A stretch of DNA of 59,843 bases from contig NZ_JACHGK010000022.1 in the NCBI RefSeq assembly GCF_014207535.1, positions 1 through 59,843 on the forward strand, in the 5' to 3' direction. The translations under genes were made by a program, and so were the position numbers. Below are positions 26,801 to 34,753 of this stretch, one piece after another. Each line of letters opens with the position of its first letter. Position 1 is the first letter of the stretch. The stretch is from Bacillus benzoevorans. GTDB taxonomy: Bacteria > Bacillota > Bacilli > Bacillales > Cytobacillaceae. The notes beneath the pieces are model-generated. The model did no database searches, was not told the DNA's origin, and worked only from the letters and a program-made list of their open reading frames with translations.

Positions 26801-27380
26801 TTCTGACAGGATTAGACTCAGTCAAAGGATAGATGTCAACAATTCCGCCTCTTACACTAAATTCGCCGGGGGCTGTAATCATTTCTGTACGGACATACCC
26901 CATTTCGACAAGGAGCTGCAAATGCTGCTCCACATCAATCTCTTCTCCCAGCTTAAAGGTTAATTGATATTCCCTCCAAACAGCCGGAGATGGGATCATT
27001 CTTCTTATTCCAGCAATCGGTATAATCGTGATTCCCTTTTTTTGCAAAGACAAACGGTTTAATACTTCGACCCGCTGTGCTCTTAATTCAGGACTGGCAA
27101 TACTAATCTCGGCACTAATAAGCTCGTTAGCTGGATATAAAAATACATCATCTTCGCCAATAATATGGGTTAAATCATCAAAAAGCTTTTGCGCCTGTAA
27201 TAAATTATACGTAATAATGACAACTGATTTTTTTGTTTTTTCATAAATTGAGGATAGAAATAGAGTTCTTGCAGAGCCGGACAAACCGGTAACAAGCTGT
27301 TCTTTTAACCCACCTTCAATGCCCGCAATGATGCTCAGAATATCTTCCTGTTGATGAAAAAAGTTCTTCAATCCTTTCAA
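23844..27380 (-). CDS. mfd: transcription-repair coupling factor Mfd
   Basis: ATP-dependent DNA translocase that removes RNA polymerase stalled at lesions and recruits UvrA. Domains run in order: UvrB-like N-terminal modules (about residues 1-350), RNA-polymerase-interaction CarD-like domain (NVGDYVVHVNHGIGKYLGI, about 500), superfamily 2 helicase with Walker A GDVGYGKTE (about 650), DEEQRFG box and GRVGRSNRVAYAYF motif VI, and a C-terminal TRCF domain. The start is TTG giving MKGLKNFF, with GGAGGGAGGG six bases upstream. The 1178 residues match B. subtilis (1177). Confidence 0.98.
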   Translation of the reverse strand: MKGLKNFFHQQEDILSIIAGIEGGLKEQLVTGLSGSARTLFLSSIYEKTKKSVVIITYNLLQAQKLFDDLTHIIGEDDVFLYPANELISAEISIASPELRAQRVEVLNRLSLQKKGITIIPIAGIRRMIPSPAVWREYQLTFKLGEEIDVEQHLQLLVEMGYVRTEMITAPGEFSVRGGIVDIYPLTESNPVRIELFDTEIDSIRSFSLENQRSIEKRKELSIGPASEIPFKNEQFEQLAEKLETGLKASLKVIKDEKAKAQALQNVGYELEQLRNKQKPEGLFKYLSITKDHASSLLDYFPKNTILFIDEISRVQEMNESLEREEAEWYTHLLAEGNIIQGIKVSHNVQELFSGLKLPRVYLSLFLRHVPNTNPQNIININCKQMQNFHGQMNVLRGEIERWKKSHYSILFLGMDEERIKKLERVLQDYEIEADITSGTDLLTGKVQIVKGDLLTGFELPIQKIAVVTEEELFTKRAKKTQRRQKLSNAERIKSYSELNVGDYVVHVNHGIGKYLGIETLVINGVHKDYLHIRYQGSDKLYVPVEQINLVQKYVGSEGKEPKIYKLGGNDWRKVKKKVQSSVEDIAEDLIKLYAEREAAVGYAFSPDGEMQREFEAAFPYEETEDQLRSIQEIKKDMEKERPMDRLLCGDVGYGKTEVAIRAAFKAVADGKQVAILVPTTILAQQHYQTMTERFQDYPVKIGLLSRFRTRKQQTETIKGLKNGTVDIVVGTHRLLSKEIIYHELGLLIIDEEQRFGVSHKEKIKRLKTNVDVLTLTATPIPRTLHMSMLGVRDLSVIETPPENRFPVQTYVMEYNGELIREAIERELARDGQVYFLYNRVEDIERKAEEISMLVPDAKVTFAHGRMNENELESVMLSFLEGEYDVLVSTTIIETGVDIPNVNTLIVNDADKMGLSQLYQLRGRVGRSNRVAYAYFTYRKDKVLAEVAEKRLQAIKEFTELGSGFKIAMRDLSIRGAGNLLGAQQHGFIDSVGFDLYSQMLKEAIEERRREHTDEPRPVSIEIDLDIDAYIPDLYISDGQQKIEMYKRFRGVKDLEDITELQEEMIDRFGEYPEEVRYLFKVAEIKVFAVLVGVESIKQVKDEVTILLSEQASSTIDGQRVFKLSNQYGRMVGLGMEGKQLKMVLHIKKVELETWLKAIHEILQGLHETKEDGATPVS

Positions 27381-27502
27381 CGCAGTCCCTCCCTCCAAAA
27401 TTCGCCCTATATCTAATTTTTATATAAGAAAACTTAAATATGATTGCAATATTAATAATACTTTATTAAAAAAGTAATAAGCGCCTGAGCAAATCGAAAC
27501 AG

Positions 27503-27532
27503 AAAAATGCTTTGGATGCGGCTCCAAAGCTT
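27503..27532 (-). terminator. fin terminator
   Basis: Eight-pair stem GCTTTGGA/TCCAAAGC with a GCCGCA loop and ATTTTT tail, starting right after the fin stop codon. Confidence 0.85.
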
Positions 27533-27762
27533 TAATGAATTAAAAAGTCATTTTGGTAATATTCAGGATTTTTCTGCAGCGATTCCTGGCAATCTTCACA
27601 AATTGATTTAATATGCAAGTCTCCATTCTCATTATAAGTAATCATTTCATGTCTTTCTTCGTCCGTCAGTTTATTTAAACCAAGACGTTCAGCCTCAACA
27701 GAGACTTGATCAATCATTCCTATTTTCATTCCACAATGTCTGCAGTGGTAATGAATAGCCAT
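27532..27762 (-). CDS. fin: anti-sigma-F factor Fin (YabK)
   Basis: Forespore protein that promotes the switch from sigma-F to sigma-G by inhibiting sigma-F. The 76 residues have two cysteine pairs, HCRHCG (about residues 6-11) and ICEDCQ (about 54-59), likely to bind zinc, and end in QNDFLIH. Length and sequence match B. subtilis Fin (76). The ATG has GAGGAGGG upstream. It is between pth and mfd, the usual place. No reliable promoter could be called in the 159 bases upstream. Confidence 0.93.
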   Translation of the reverse strand: MAIHYHCRHCGMKIGMIDQVSVEAERLGLNKLTDEERHEMITYNENGDLHIKSICEDCQESLQKNPEYYQNDFLIH

Positions 27763-27921
27763 GCTATTCCCTCCTCATAACACAATAAGCGATGATACCT
27801 GCATAGGCGTCACAAAACAGCGCAGCAAAAATCTTTCATTCTGTTTCCCTTTGCATCTTATTTCCAGACAGGTCATACGCTTTTTATAATGTTATTATTA
27901 CCTGCAATTGTGAAAATCATT

Positions 27922-28482
27922 CTATTGATTATAAGTATTCATGACTTGCAAAAAAGGTTTCTTCGTCCATTCTATGCAGGCATCCGCACTTCGTTCAACA
28001 GCTTCTTGAATTGGATCCTGCTCTTCCCGGGCAAAACGGCCAAGAACATAGTCTGTAATTGCCATCCCATTCGTCGGGCGGTTGATGCCGACCCGGATAC
28101 GATTAAATTCCTGAGTGCCCAAATGTGAAATCGTTGATTTAATTCCGTTATGCCCGCCTGCACTCCCTCTTTGCCGCAGGCGAATCTTTCCGGCCGGCAA
28201 ATCTAAATCATCATAAATAACCAAGATGTCTTCTGGATCTATTTGATAAAAATCCATAATCGCACGGATTGACTCACCCGATAGATTCATATAAGTTAAT
28301 GGTTTTAATAATAGGACTTTTTCACCTTCAAAGAAACCTGTGCCAAACAGACCTTTAAACTTGGCCTGATCGAGCTGAATATTCAGCTTCTCTGCGATTC
28401 TTTCAATGACCATAAAACCAATATTATGTCTTGTTTGTTCATACTGCTTTCCGGGATTCCCCAGGCCAACGATTAGTTTCAT
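27922..28482 (-). CDS. pth: peptidyl-tRNA hydrolase (SpoVC)
   Basis: Releases peptides from peptidyl-tRNA that drops off ribosomes; essential, and known genetically as spoVC. The 186 residues carry the signatures LIVGLGNPGKQYEQTRHNIG (catalytic histidine at about residue 20), PLTYMNLSG and DDLDLPAGKIRLR, then GSAGGHNGIKS. The ATG has GGTGGGGGAG just upstream. It follows ctc, separated by a 213-base structured gap. Confidence 0.97.
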   Translation of the reverse strand: MKLIVGLGNPGKQYEQTRHNIGFMVIERIAEKLNIQLDQAKFKGLFGTGFFEGEKVLLLKPLTYMNLSGESIRAIMDFYQIDPEDILVIYDDLDLPAGKIRLRQRGSAGGHNGIKSTISHLGTQEFNRIRVGINRPTNGMAITDYVLGRFAREEQDPIQEAVERSADACIEWTKKPFLQVMNTYNQ

Positions 28483-28569
28483 TCTCCCCCACCTATCATA
28501 TGCCGCTACTGCCCCTCTAGATCACTTGCCGCAAAAACATTGGCTGAATAAAGTTAAAGCGTTTGCAAA

Positions 28570-28675
28570 GGCAGCCCATAAGAGAGCTGTTGCCCGTACA
28601 GGGGTCCCCGGTACGCGGTTTGCATCCTCCTTATGGGCCTGATATCCATTTATGAACATCCGGGCAAAGGCTGCC
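28570..28675. repeat. nested and competing inverted repeats between ctc and pth
   Basis: GCCCATAAG (28574-28582) pairs with CTTATGGGC (28630-28638) around a near-palindrome GTACAGGGGTCCCCGGTAC (28596-28614). GGCAGCC (28570-28576) can instead pair with GGCTGCC (28669-28675). The two long pairings share bases 28574-28576, so they exclude each other in full. No gene is seen in this 213-base gap. Confidence 0.6.
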
Positions 28676-28695
28676 TGTTACCATTCCGCTCTTTA

Positions 28696-29325
28696 TTATT
28701 CGCCGCCTGTTTCTCTTCCTTCAAGATTTTCAGGAGAAGCTTCACTTTGCGTTTCACCTGTACTGATTTCCTTTTCCTGACGCGGAGGAAGAATCGAGCA
28801 GATCACTTCATCTTCATCATGATCAATATGATAAGACTGAGCCCCTCTGATATCTTTAACGGTCATCGTTTCTGCCACTTGCAGACCAGTGACATCCACC
28901 TCAATAGAGGATGGTATATTATTGGGTGTTGCCGTAACGGAGATCTCATGCAAGGACTGCTGCATCACACCGCCGTCTTTCACGCCGGCAGCATCTCCTG
29001 TTAAAACCAGCCTTACTGCTGCTGTTACTTCCTTTGACAAATCCACCGCCAGAAAGTCGATATGTGTTAATACCTTTTTTAACGGATCGGATTGGTAATC
29101 AGTCAGGATAACATTTTTCTTCTGCCCCTCAACATCAAGTGAAATCACGCCATTTCGGCCTATGTCCTTAATCGTTCGCAATAAATCAGATTCATTCAAA
29201 TAAATCGATTTATTTTCAGATTCAGACCCGTAAACGACCGCGGGAATTTGACCCTCTTTGCGTAACTTCTTCAATTCAGAACGGCGGAATTCCTTTCTTT
29301 CCTTTGCCTGTAAAACTGCATTCAT
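28696..29325 (-). CDS. ctc: 50S ribosomal protein L25, general-stress form (Ctc)
   Basis: Binds 5S rRNA; in B. subtilis Ctc is induced by sigma-B under stress. The 209 residues comprise the L25 N-terminal beta domain (about 3-95: NAVLQAKERKEFRRSELKKLRKEGQIPAVVYG region) and the TL5-type C-terminal domain (about 98-185), ending in an acidic tail. The second of two ATGs is chosen since GGAAGGGG is nine bases from it and only three from the first. GGGTAT, as in sigma-B -10 boxes, lies upstream, but I see no matching -35. Confidence 0.93.
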   Translation of the reverse strand: MNAVLQAKERKEFRRSELKKLRKEGQIPAVVYGSESENKSIYLNESDLLRTIKDIGRNGVISLDVEGQKKNVILTDYQSDPLKKVLTHIDFLAVDLSKEVTAAVRLVLTGDAAGVKDGGVMQQSLHEISVTATPNNIPSSIEVDVTGLQVAETMTVKDIRGAQSYHIDHDEDEVICSILPPRQEKEISTGETQSEASPENLEGRETGGE

Positions 29326-29454
29326 GTTCATAGTCCCCTTCCATTTTTGCTGGGCGTTTCTTGAGGCTGTCTAGAAATCTATACCCCTCTATTTAACGTT
29401 GCCCTTTGACAGGAAAAAATAAACATGAAAGTTTTTTGTCAATCTATGCATAGA

Positions 29455-29476
29455 AGGCTTGCTGAATAGCAAGCCC
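29455..29476 (-). terminator. hairpin after prs
   Basis: GGCTTGC/GCAAGCC with a TATTCA loop lies 12 bases beyond the prs stop. The downstream sequence TTCTATG is only weakly T-rich, so termination may be partial and allow read-through into ctc. Confidence 0.55.
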
Positions 29477-29488
29477 TATATGTCTCCA

Positions 29489-30445
29489 TTAATCAAACAA
29501 TATGCTGACAGATTGTTCCTCATGAACGCGGATAATTGCCTCCGCAATAAGCGGTGCAATCGATAAACTTTGGATCTTCTCGATTTGTTTTTCCTCTTGT
29601 AATGCGATGGAGTTTGTGACAACAAGCTCTTTAATTTTTGAATTATCGATTCTTTCAATTGCCGGACCTGAAAGAACAGGATGCGTACAGCAGGCATAGA
29701 CTTCCTTCGCGCCATTTTCAACTAATGCATTGGCTGCTAAAGTAATCGTACCAGCTGTATCAATAATATCGTCAATCAGGATACATACTTTTCCATCGAC
29801 ATTCCCGACGATATTCATAACTTCAGCTACATTTGGTCTTGGACGGCGTTTATCAATAATAGCGATTGGCGCCTTTAATCTTTCGGCTAATTTTCTAGCC
29901 CGTGTTACACCGCCGTGATCAGGAGAAACAACGCAAATATCGCCGCCAAAATCACGATTTTTAAAGTGCTCAGACAGAATCGTCACAGCCATTAAATGGT
30001 CAACCGGAATATCAAAGAAGCCTTGAATTTGCGGAGCATGCAAGTCTAAAGTGATCATGCGTGTAGCACCGGCAGTTTCAAGTAAGCTTGCTACTAATTT
30101 AGCCGTAATTGGTTCACGTGCACGCGCTTTTCTATCCTGGCGCGCATAGCCGTAGTAAGGCATAACGACACAAATCGTTTTAGCAGATGCTCTTTTCAGG
30201 GCATCAATCATAATGAGTAACTCCATTAAGTGTTCATTGATCGGAGTGTTGGTTGATTGGATAACGAATACATCACAGCCGCGGATACTTTCTTCAATAT
30301 TGATTTGAATTTCCCCGTCGCTAAAACGGCTTACTGAACATTTCCCCAGCTCAACACCGATATTTTGAGCTATTTCTGCAGCAAGTGCTCTATTTGAATT
30401 TAATGAGAACACCTTTAAATTTGGATCTAAATACTGATTAGACAT
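29489..30445 (-). CDS. prs: ribose-phosphate pyrophosphokinase
   Basis: Makes PRPP from ribose-5-phosphate and ATP for nucleotide, histidine and tryptophan synthesis. Motifs are RFSDGEIQINIEESIRG near the N-terminus, YYGYARQDRKARAREPITAK (ATP/ribose-phosphate region), DLHAPQIQGFF with metal-binding residues, and the PRPP loop ILIDDIIDTAGTI (about residues 220-232). The start is ATG giving MSNQYLDP, with GGAGG five bases upstream, 318 residues. It lies 21 bases downstream of glmU, an operon as in B. subtilis. Confidence 0.98.
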   Translation of the reverse strand: MSNQYLDPNLKVFSLNSNRALAAEIAQNIGVELGKCSVSRFSDGEIQINIEESIRGCDVFVIQSTNTPINEHLMELLIMIDALKRASAKTICVVMPYYGYARQDRKARAREPITAKLVASLLETAGATRMITLDLHAPQIQGFFDIPVDHLMAVTILSEHFKNRDFGGDICVVSPDHGGVTRARKLAERLKAPIAIIDKRRPRPNVAEVMNIVGNVDGKVCILIDDIIDTAGTITLAANALVENGAKEVYACCTHPVLSGPAIERIDNSKIKELVVTNSIALQEEKQIEKIQSLSIAPLIAEAIIRVHEEQSVSILFD

Positions 30446-30466
30446 GTTGACCTCCAATTTTCTTGA

Positions 30467-31834
30467 TTAATATTTAGTTTTTTGTACATAATTCTCTTTA
30501 TTAACTTGGCGGGCGCGCGCAAGTGCAAGCGCATCCCCAGGGACATTCTCTGTTATGGTTGAACCTGCTGCGATATAAGCTCCCTTTCCTACAGTAACAG
30601 GGGCGATCAAATTAGAATTGCAGCCAACGAATACTCCATCTTCTATTTTGGTTAAATATTTATTTTTCCCATCATAGTTTACCGTAATAGAGCCGCAGCC
30701 GATATTTACATCGCTGCCAACTTCGGCATCTCCAATATAACTTAAATGCGAAGCCTTGCTTCCCTTTCCAAATACAGCCTTTTTGATTTCAACGAAATTC
30801 CCAATTTTTACATCATCTAAAATATCGGACTGTGGGCGGATATGAGCAAATGGTCCAATATTCACCCCAGATCCAATGTGGCTATCATATGCAACAGATT
30901 GGCGGATGACTGTAGCATCACCTATTTGGCAGTCTTTTATTTCACTGTTTGGACCAATTTTACAGTCAGATCCAATCTTTGTTTTTCCGCTGATCATGGT
31001 ACCCGGCATGATGACAGTATCTGGGCCAATCTCAACATCTGAACCAATATAGGTTGTGTGCGGGTCCATAATCGTCACACCGTTTTGCATCTGCTGCTTA
31101 TTTATCCGCTGTCTCATGATTCTTTCCGCTTCGGCAAGAGCAACCCTGTCATTGACTCCAAGCGTTTCTTCGAAATCTAACGTTTTGTAGGCTGAAACAA
31201 TTTCGCCCTTGTTTTTTAAAATTTCAATAACATCAGGTAAATAATACTCACCCTGCACATTATCATTTGTCACTTCATTTAATGCTTGAAACAAAGCCTG
31301 ATTGTCAAAACAATACGTACCGGTATTGATTTCCGAAATCAGACGTTCCTCTTCAGATGCATCTTTATGTTCAACTATTTTTTCAACAAGACCTGTTTCA
31401 TTCCTTACAATACGGCCATATCCTGCCGGTTCAAGAGCCTGTGCTGTTAATACCGTAACTTTTGCACCTTTTTCCTCATGATGAGTGATTAGTGCCTCCA
31501 TCGTTTCCGCTTTAATAAGAGGTGTATCACCGCATACAACAAGCGTAGTCCCCTGTTTGCCGCTTAGAATAGTCTTTGCCTGCAGCACAGCATGACCAGT
31601 GCCAAGCTGCTTTTCCTGCAGTACGTATTGGCTTTGTCCACCCAGCCCGGCTTTTACCTTTTCTGCACCATGACCAATAACGGTGACAATTTGTTCGATA
31701 TTAAGCTTTGTGATTTGGTCAATCACATGTTGTACCATCGGTTTTCCGCAAACAGGATGCAGAACTTTATAAAGCTTTGATTTCATTCTAGTTCCTTGAC
31801 CTGCTGCTAATACGACTGCATAACGAGTAAGCAT
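30467..31834 (-). CDS. glmU: bifunctional UDP-N-acetylglucosamine pyrophosphorylase / glucosamine-1-phosphate acetyltransferase
   Basis: Makes UDP-GlcNAc for peptidoglycan. The N-terminal Rossmann uridylyltransferase has LAAGQGTRMKS (about residues 8-18). The C-terminal left-handed beta helix (from about 250) has hexapeptide repeats such as DVEIGPDTVIMPGTMISGKTKIG spread over its length and ends in an acetyltransferase active site. The start is the ATG giving MLTRYAVVLAAG, with GGAGG seven bases upstream; the protein is 455 residues (B. subtilis GcaD 456). It heads glmU-prs. Confidence 0.98.
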   Translation of the reverse strand: MLTRYAVVLAAGQGTRMKSKLYKVLHPVCGKPMVQHVIDQITKLNIEQIVTVIGHGAEKVKAGLGGQSQYVLQEKQLGTGHAVLQAKTILSGKQGTTLVVCGDTPLIKAETMEALITHHEEKGAKVTVLTAQALEPAGYGRIVRNETGLVEKIVEHKDASEEERLISEINTGTYCFDNQALFQALNEVTNDNVQGEYYLPDVIEILKNKGEIVSAYKTLDFEETLGVNDRVALAEAERIMRQRINKQQMQNGVTIMDPHTTYIGSDVEIGPDTVIMPGTMISGKTKIGSDCKIGPNSEIKDCQIGDATVIRQSVAYDSHIGSGVNIGPFAHIRPQSDILDDVKIGNFVEIKKAVFGKGSKASHLSYIGDAEVGSDVNIGCGSITVNYDGKNKYLTKIEDGVFVGCNSNLIAPVTVGKGAYIAAGSTITENVPGDALALARARQVNKENYVQKTKY

Positions 31835-32033
31835 GAATTGGCCTCCAATTACCTTTTTATCCAATAAAATATTATCTTAAATACCATGCTATTTCAAGGT
31901 TAGAAAAAAGGGAATCTCCTTTTCAACTGGAAAAAGGGCAGAAAATGCTTAAAATATTGAGGAATTTGAAATAGAAAACTTCCGAAAGGTATGGGACTGT
32001 CTTCTGTTTCAGGGGGGGTGCTAATCCGGCGCG

Positions 32034-32068
32034 TAAAAAAGAGCCTTACTTTTTGGTCAGGCTCTTGA
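32034..32068 (-). terminator. spoVG terminator
   Basis: Eight-pair stem AAGAGCCT/AGGCTCTT followed by TTTTT on the minus strand, about 20 bases after the spoVG stop codon. Confidence 0.85.
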
Positions 32069-32089
32069 TGTTGATATTCTTTTTTATGC

Positions 32090-32380
32090 CTATGAAGCCC
32101 CAGCTTCTTCAAACTCAACTTCTACTTCACCTAAGCGGTGGTACTCAGTTAAAACCGCCTCTTGAATTTTACCACGTGTTCCAGAGTTAATTGGGTGGGC
32201 GATATCGCGAAATTCACCATCTGGTGTACGTTTGCTTGGCATGGCTACAAACAAGCCATTGTTTCCATCAATAACGCGAATATCATGAACGACAAACTCG
32301 TTATCCAACGTAATAGATGCGATGGCCCTCATGCGTCCATCCGTATTCACACGGCGTAATCTTACGTCAGTTACTTCCAT
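32090..32380 (-). CDS. spoVG: regulatory protein SpoVG
   Basis: Small site-specific nucleic-acid-binding protein affecting asymmetric septation, exoprotein genes and cortex formation. The 96 residues are nearly identical in sequence to B. subtilis SpoVG (97), beginning MEVTDVRLRRVNTDGRMRAI with the FVVHDIRVIDGNNGLFVAMPS block. The ATG has AAAGGTGGTG upstream and the gene has a sigma-H promoter. It lies between ridA and glmU as usual. Confidence 0.98.
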   Translation of the reverse strand: MEVTDVRLRRVNTDGRMRAIASITLDNEFVVHDIRVIDGNNGLFVAMPSKRTPDGEFRDIAHPINSGTRGKIQEAVLTEYHRLGEVEVEFEEAGAS

Positions 32381-32425
32381 TTTTGTTCACCACCTTTACG
32401 TAATCTATTATTTTTTTCTAGTTAA

Positions 32426-32456
32426 TAAATTCAACGGATTTTTTCTTTCTCCTGCT
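32426..32456 (-). promoter_or_regulatory. spoVG sigma-H promoter
   Basis: The minus strand reads GCAGGAGAA as -35 (AGGA at 32450-32453) and TTGAATTTA as -10 (GAATT at 32428-32432), matching the sigma-H consensus. The DNA upstream is very AT-rich, as in the B. subtilis spoVG promoter. Confidence 0.8.
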
Positions 32457-32543
32457 TAATAATTAAAATTTTTAGAAAAAGATAGACAAAGTGGTGAATT
32501 CTGAAAATAACTATCATTTAAGTGTTGTTTACGGTAAATAACG

Positions 32544-32574
32544 TAAAAAAACGCTCGTTATTATTTAACGAGCG
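32544..32574 (-). terminator. ridA terminator (overlaps stop codon)
   Basis: Nine-pair stem CGCTCGTTA/TAACGAGCG with T-run on the minus strand. The left arm is made by the last sense codons of ridA, and the stop codon lies in the loop. Confidence 0.85.
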
Positions 32575-32935
32575 CAATTACTTCGATCTCAACTAGAACA
32601 TCTTTTGGAAGACGCGCTACTTCAACGCATGATCTAGCTGGTTTATGTGTACTGAAATATTCTCCGTAAACCTCATTGACTGCTCCGAAATCGTTCATAT
32701 CCTTAATAAAAACAGTCGCTTTCACTACTGTATCTAGTGCCGCGCCGGCTTCACTAAGAATGGCCTGAAGGTTTTTAAATACTTGATGAGTTTGTACCTT
32801 TACATCTCCGTTCACTAGTTCGCCCTCTGCTGTCAACGGAATCTGCCCAGAAGTGTATAACATATTATTAACGATAATCCCTTGTGAATACGGTCCAATT
32901 GCTGCAGGTGCCTCAGTTGTATTTACTACTTGCAT
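32561..32935 (-). CDS. ridA: enamine/imine deaminase RidA (YabJ)
   Basis: Hydrolyses reactive enamine/imine intermediates from PLP enzymes; in B. subtilis yabJ is also linked to purine regulation with purR. The 124-residue YjgF/UK114 protein has APAAIGPYSQGIIVNN, YTSGQIPL and the C-terminal arginine region ARSCVEVARLPKDVLVEIE. The start is the ATG giving MQVVNTTEAP with GGAGG upstream. It follows purR by 71 bases. Confidence 0.96.
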   Translation of the reverse strand: MQVVNTTEAPAAIGPYSQGIIVNNMLYTSGQIPLTAEGELVNGDVKVQTHQVFKNLQAILSEAGAALDTVVKATVFIKDMNDFGAVNEVYGEYFSTHKPARSCVEVARLPKDVLVEIEVIALVK

Positions 32936-33006
32936 ATGTATTCCCTCCAATTTCTTTATCAGCATCATTCGATGCCTATCCTTATATAATTATATGGCAA
33001 GGATTA

Positions 33007-33825
33007 CTATTCTGAAAAGTAGTTTCCCTCACACATTTTAATTTGTTTTTGCTTTAAATCTACATCTTTCAATCTGATTAATGAAAGATATTCATCAACC
33101 AAGCGGCCTTCTGCTTGTTCAGCTTCCATTAATACCGCGATCCCCGCTACGTTGGCACGGAATTCCTCCAGCATGCTCACCATGCCGTTTACCGTACCGC
33201 CCGCTTTCATAAAGTCATCAACAATAAGCACATTCGAACCCGCTGCGAGGCTTCTTTTTGAAAGAGACATCGTCTGGATGCGGTTTGTCGAACCGGATAC
33301 ATAATTAATACTTACAGTTGGACCTTCTGTTACAATGCTGTCCCTGCGGACAATTACAACAGGGACATTTAAATAATTAGCGACTGAATAAGCTAAAGGG
33401 ATTCCCTTAGTGGCAATCGTCATAACAACATCAACAGGAGTTTTGCTGTATTTAGAGGCAATCATCCTTCCTACTTTTTGCACGATCGCCGGATCACCTA
33501 AAATGTCTGTCATATACAAGTATCCACCAGGAAGAAGTCTAGCCGGGCTAGTCATCGTTTCACATAACTGCCCAATAAACTTTCTCGCTTCTTCGTAAGT
33601 GGAATGGACTTGATACTTTACTCCGCCTGCCGCCCCGGAAACTGTTTGCAAGGTGCCAATACCTCTTACTTCAAAGACCTCTTTTATGATGGCTAAATCC
33701 TCACTAATGGAGGATTTTGCCGAACTGTACCGTTCTGCAAAGAACGTAAGAGGGACTAGTTTTCTAGGATGCTTTAATAAATAGTCTGTCATATCTATTA
33801 ATCGTTCGCTTCTACGAAATTTCAC
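33007..33825 (-). CDS. purR: purine operon repressor PurR
   Basis: PRPP-responsive repressor of purine synthesis genes in Bacillus. The 272 residues start with a winged helix (about 1-74: KFRRSERLIDMTDYLLKHP, then FFAERYSSAKSSISEDLAIIK). The rest is a phosphoribosyltransferase-like domain with VLIVDDFMKAGGT (about residues 200-212) as the PRPP site. The start is GTG with GGAGG seven bases upstream. An inverted pair resembling PurBoxes precedes it, suggesting autoregulation. Confidence 0.97.
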   Translation of the reverse strand: MKFRRSERLIDMTDYLLKHPRKLVPLTFFAERYSSAKSSISEDLAIIKEVFEVRGIGTLQTVSGAAGGVKYQVHSTYEEARKFIGQLCETMTSPARLLPGGYLYMTDILGDPAIVQKVGRMIASKYSKTPVDVVMTIATKGIPLAYSVANYLNVPVVIVRRDSIVTEGPTVSINYVSGSTNRIQTMSLSKRSLAAGSNVLIVDDFMKAGGTVNGMVSMLEEFRANVAGIAVLMEAEQAEGRLVDEYLSLIRLKDVDLKQKQIKMCEGNYFSE

Positions 33826-33840
33826 TGTTCACCCTCCCTT

Positions 33841-33886
33841 AAAACCGAATAATTTAAGGTTAATATAACATTAATATACGGTTTTA
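33841..33886. promoter_or_regulatory. possible PurR operator (inverted PurBox-like pair)
   Basis: AAAACCGAATAAT on the plus strand (33841-33853) and AAAACCGTATATT on the minus strand (33874-33886) resemble the PurBox consensus AWWWCCGAACWWT in inverted orientation, right before purR. The CCG cores are about ten bases further apart than in known B. subtilis operators. The same repeat could simply be a weak terminator of ispE. Confidence 0.4.
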
Positions 33887-34753
33887 ATCAAGAGTCTCTT
33901 GCTCGCCTAACATTCTTACCGCAAAGACTTGGTCACAAAAACCTCTAAGCCCGTTATATACCCTTTGCATTCTTGAATCATGCTGCACAAGTCCAAAAAC
34001 GGTCGGACCGCTGCCGCTCATTAAAACAGCATCTGCACCAAATCGTTTCATTTGTTCTTTGATTAAGGCTACTTCCGGATGAAGCTTAAAGGTAACATCC
34101 TCCAGTACATTTTCCAGGTTCGAACATACACCGGCGAAATCTCCGTATTCTATCGCCTCAATCATCTCCTGAGTATTTGGATGTTTAATGCCATTTAAGC
34201 TTAAACGGCGGTAAACATCTGCTGTTGAAACACCGATGAAAGGTTTTGCTAAAACAACCCAGCACGTCGGCGGCGCCGGAAGCGGCGTAATGATTTCCCC
34301 TCTTCCTTTTGCCAGCGCCGTACCGCCGTACACACAGAAAGAAACATCCGAACCAATTTCCGCTCCAAGCTCAGCTAACTCATCAAGGGTTAACCCTAAC
34401 TGCCAAAGCTTGTTTAATCCTCTTAAAGTCGCAGCAGCGTCACTGCTTCCGCCGGCTAGTCCAGCGGCAACAGGAATATTCTTTTCAATCATGATCGCAA
34501 CACCTTTATCAACAGAAAAGCGCTCCTGCAGGATCCTGGCCGCCTGATAGGCCAAATTCCGCTGATCATCCGGTACAAAACGGTTATGTGAAAGGATCCG
34601 AATCTCCTTTCGATCTAATAAAGTTAATTCTAAGCGGTCGGCAAGATCAATGGTTGTCATGATCATTTCAACTTCATGATACCCATCAGGTCTCTTATAC
34701 AAAACATCTAAAGATAAATTAATTTTTGCCGGCGCCTTAACTAAAAGCCTCAA
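33884..34753 (-). CDS. ispE: 4-diphosphocytidyl-2-C-methyl-D-erythritol kinase
   Basis: GHMP kinase of the MEP isoprenoid pathway, phosphorylating CDP-ME at the 2-hydroxyl. Signatures are VKAPAKINLSLDV (residues 5-17), the ATP loop PVAAGLAGGSSDAAATLRGL (about 93-112) and the C-terminal MSGSGPTVFG. The 289 residues match the family. The start is TTG with GGTGGAG four to five bases upstream. It lies between sspF and purR as in B. subtilis. Confidence 0.97.
   Translation of the reverse strand: MRLLVKAPAKINLSLDVLYKRPDGYHEVEMIMTTIDLADRLELTLLDRKEIRILSHNRFVPDDQRNLAYQAARILQERFSVDKGVAIMIEKNIPVAAGLAGGSSDAAATLRGLNKLWQLGLTLDELAELGAEIGSDVSFCVYGGTALAKGRGEIITPLPAPPTCWVVLAKPFIGVSTADVYRRLSLNGIKHPNTQEMIEAIEYGDFAGVCSNLENVLEDVTFKLHPEVALIKEQMKRFGADAVLMSGSGPTVFGLVQHDSRMQRVYNGLRGFCDQVFAVRMLGEQETLD

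Noticed and set aside
29332..29454. sigma-B promoter for ctc
   Set aside because: GGGTAT is present, but no GTTTAA-like -35 lies at 12-15 bases, so the site is not called.
31900..32118. 72-codon minus-strand open frame overlapping the spoVG 3' end
   Set aside because: It covers the spoVG terminator and overlaps spoVG in another frame, with no start signal of its own.
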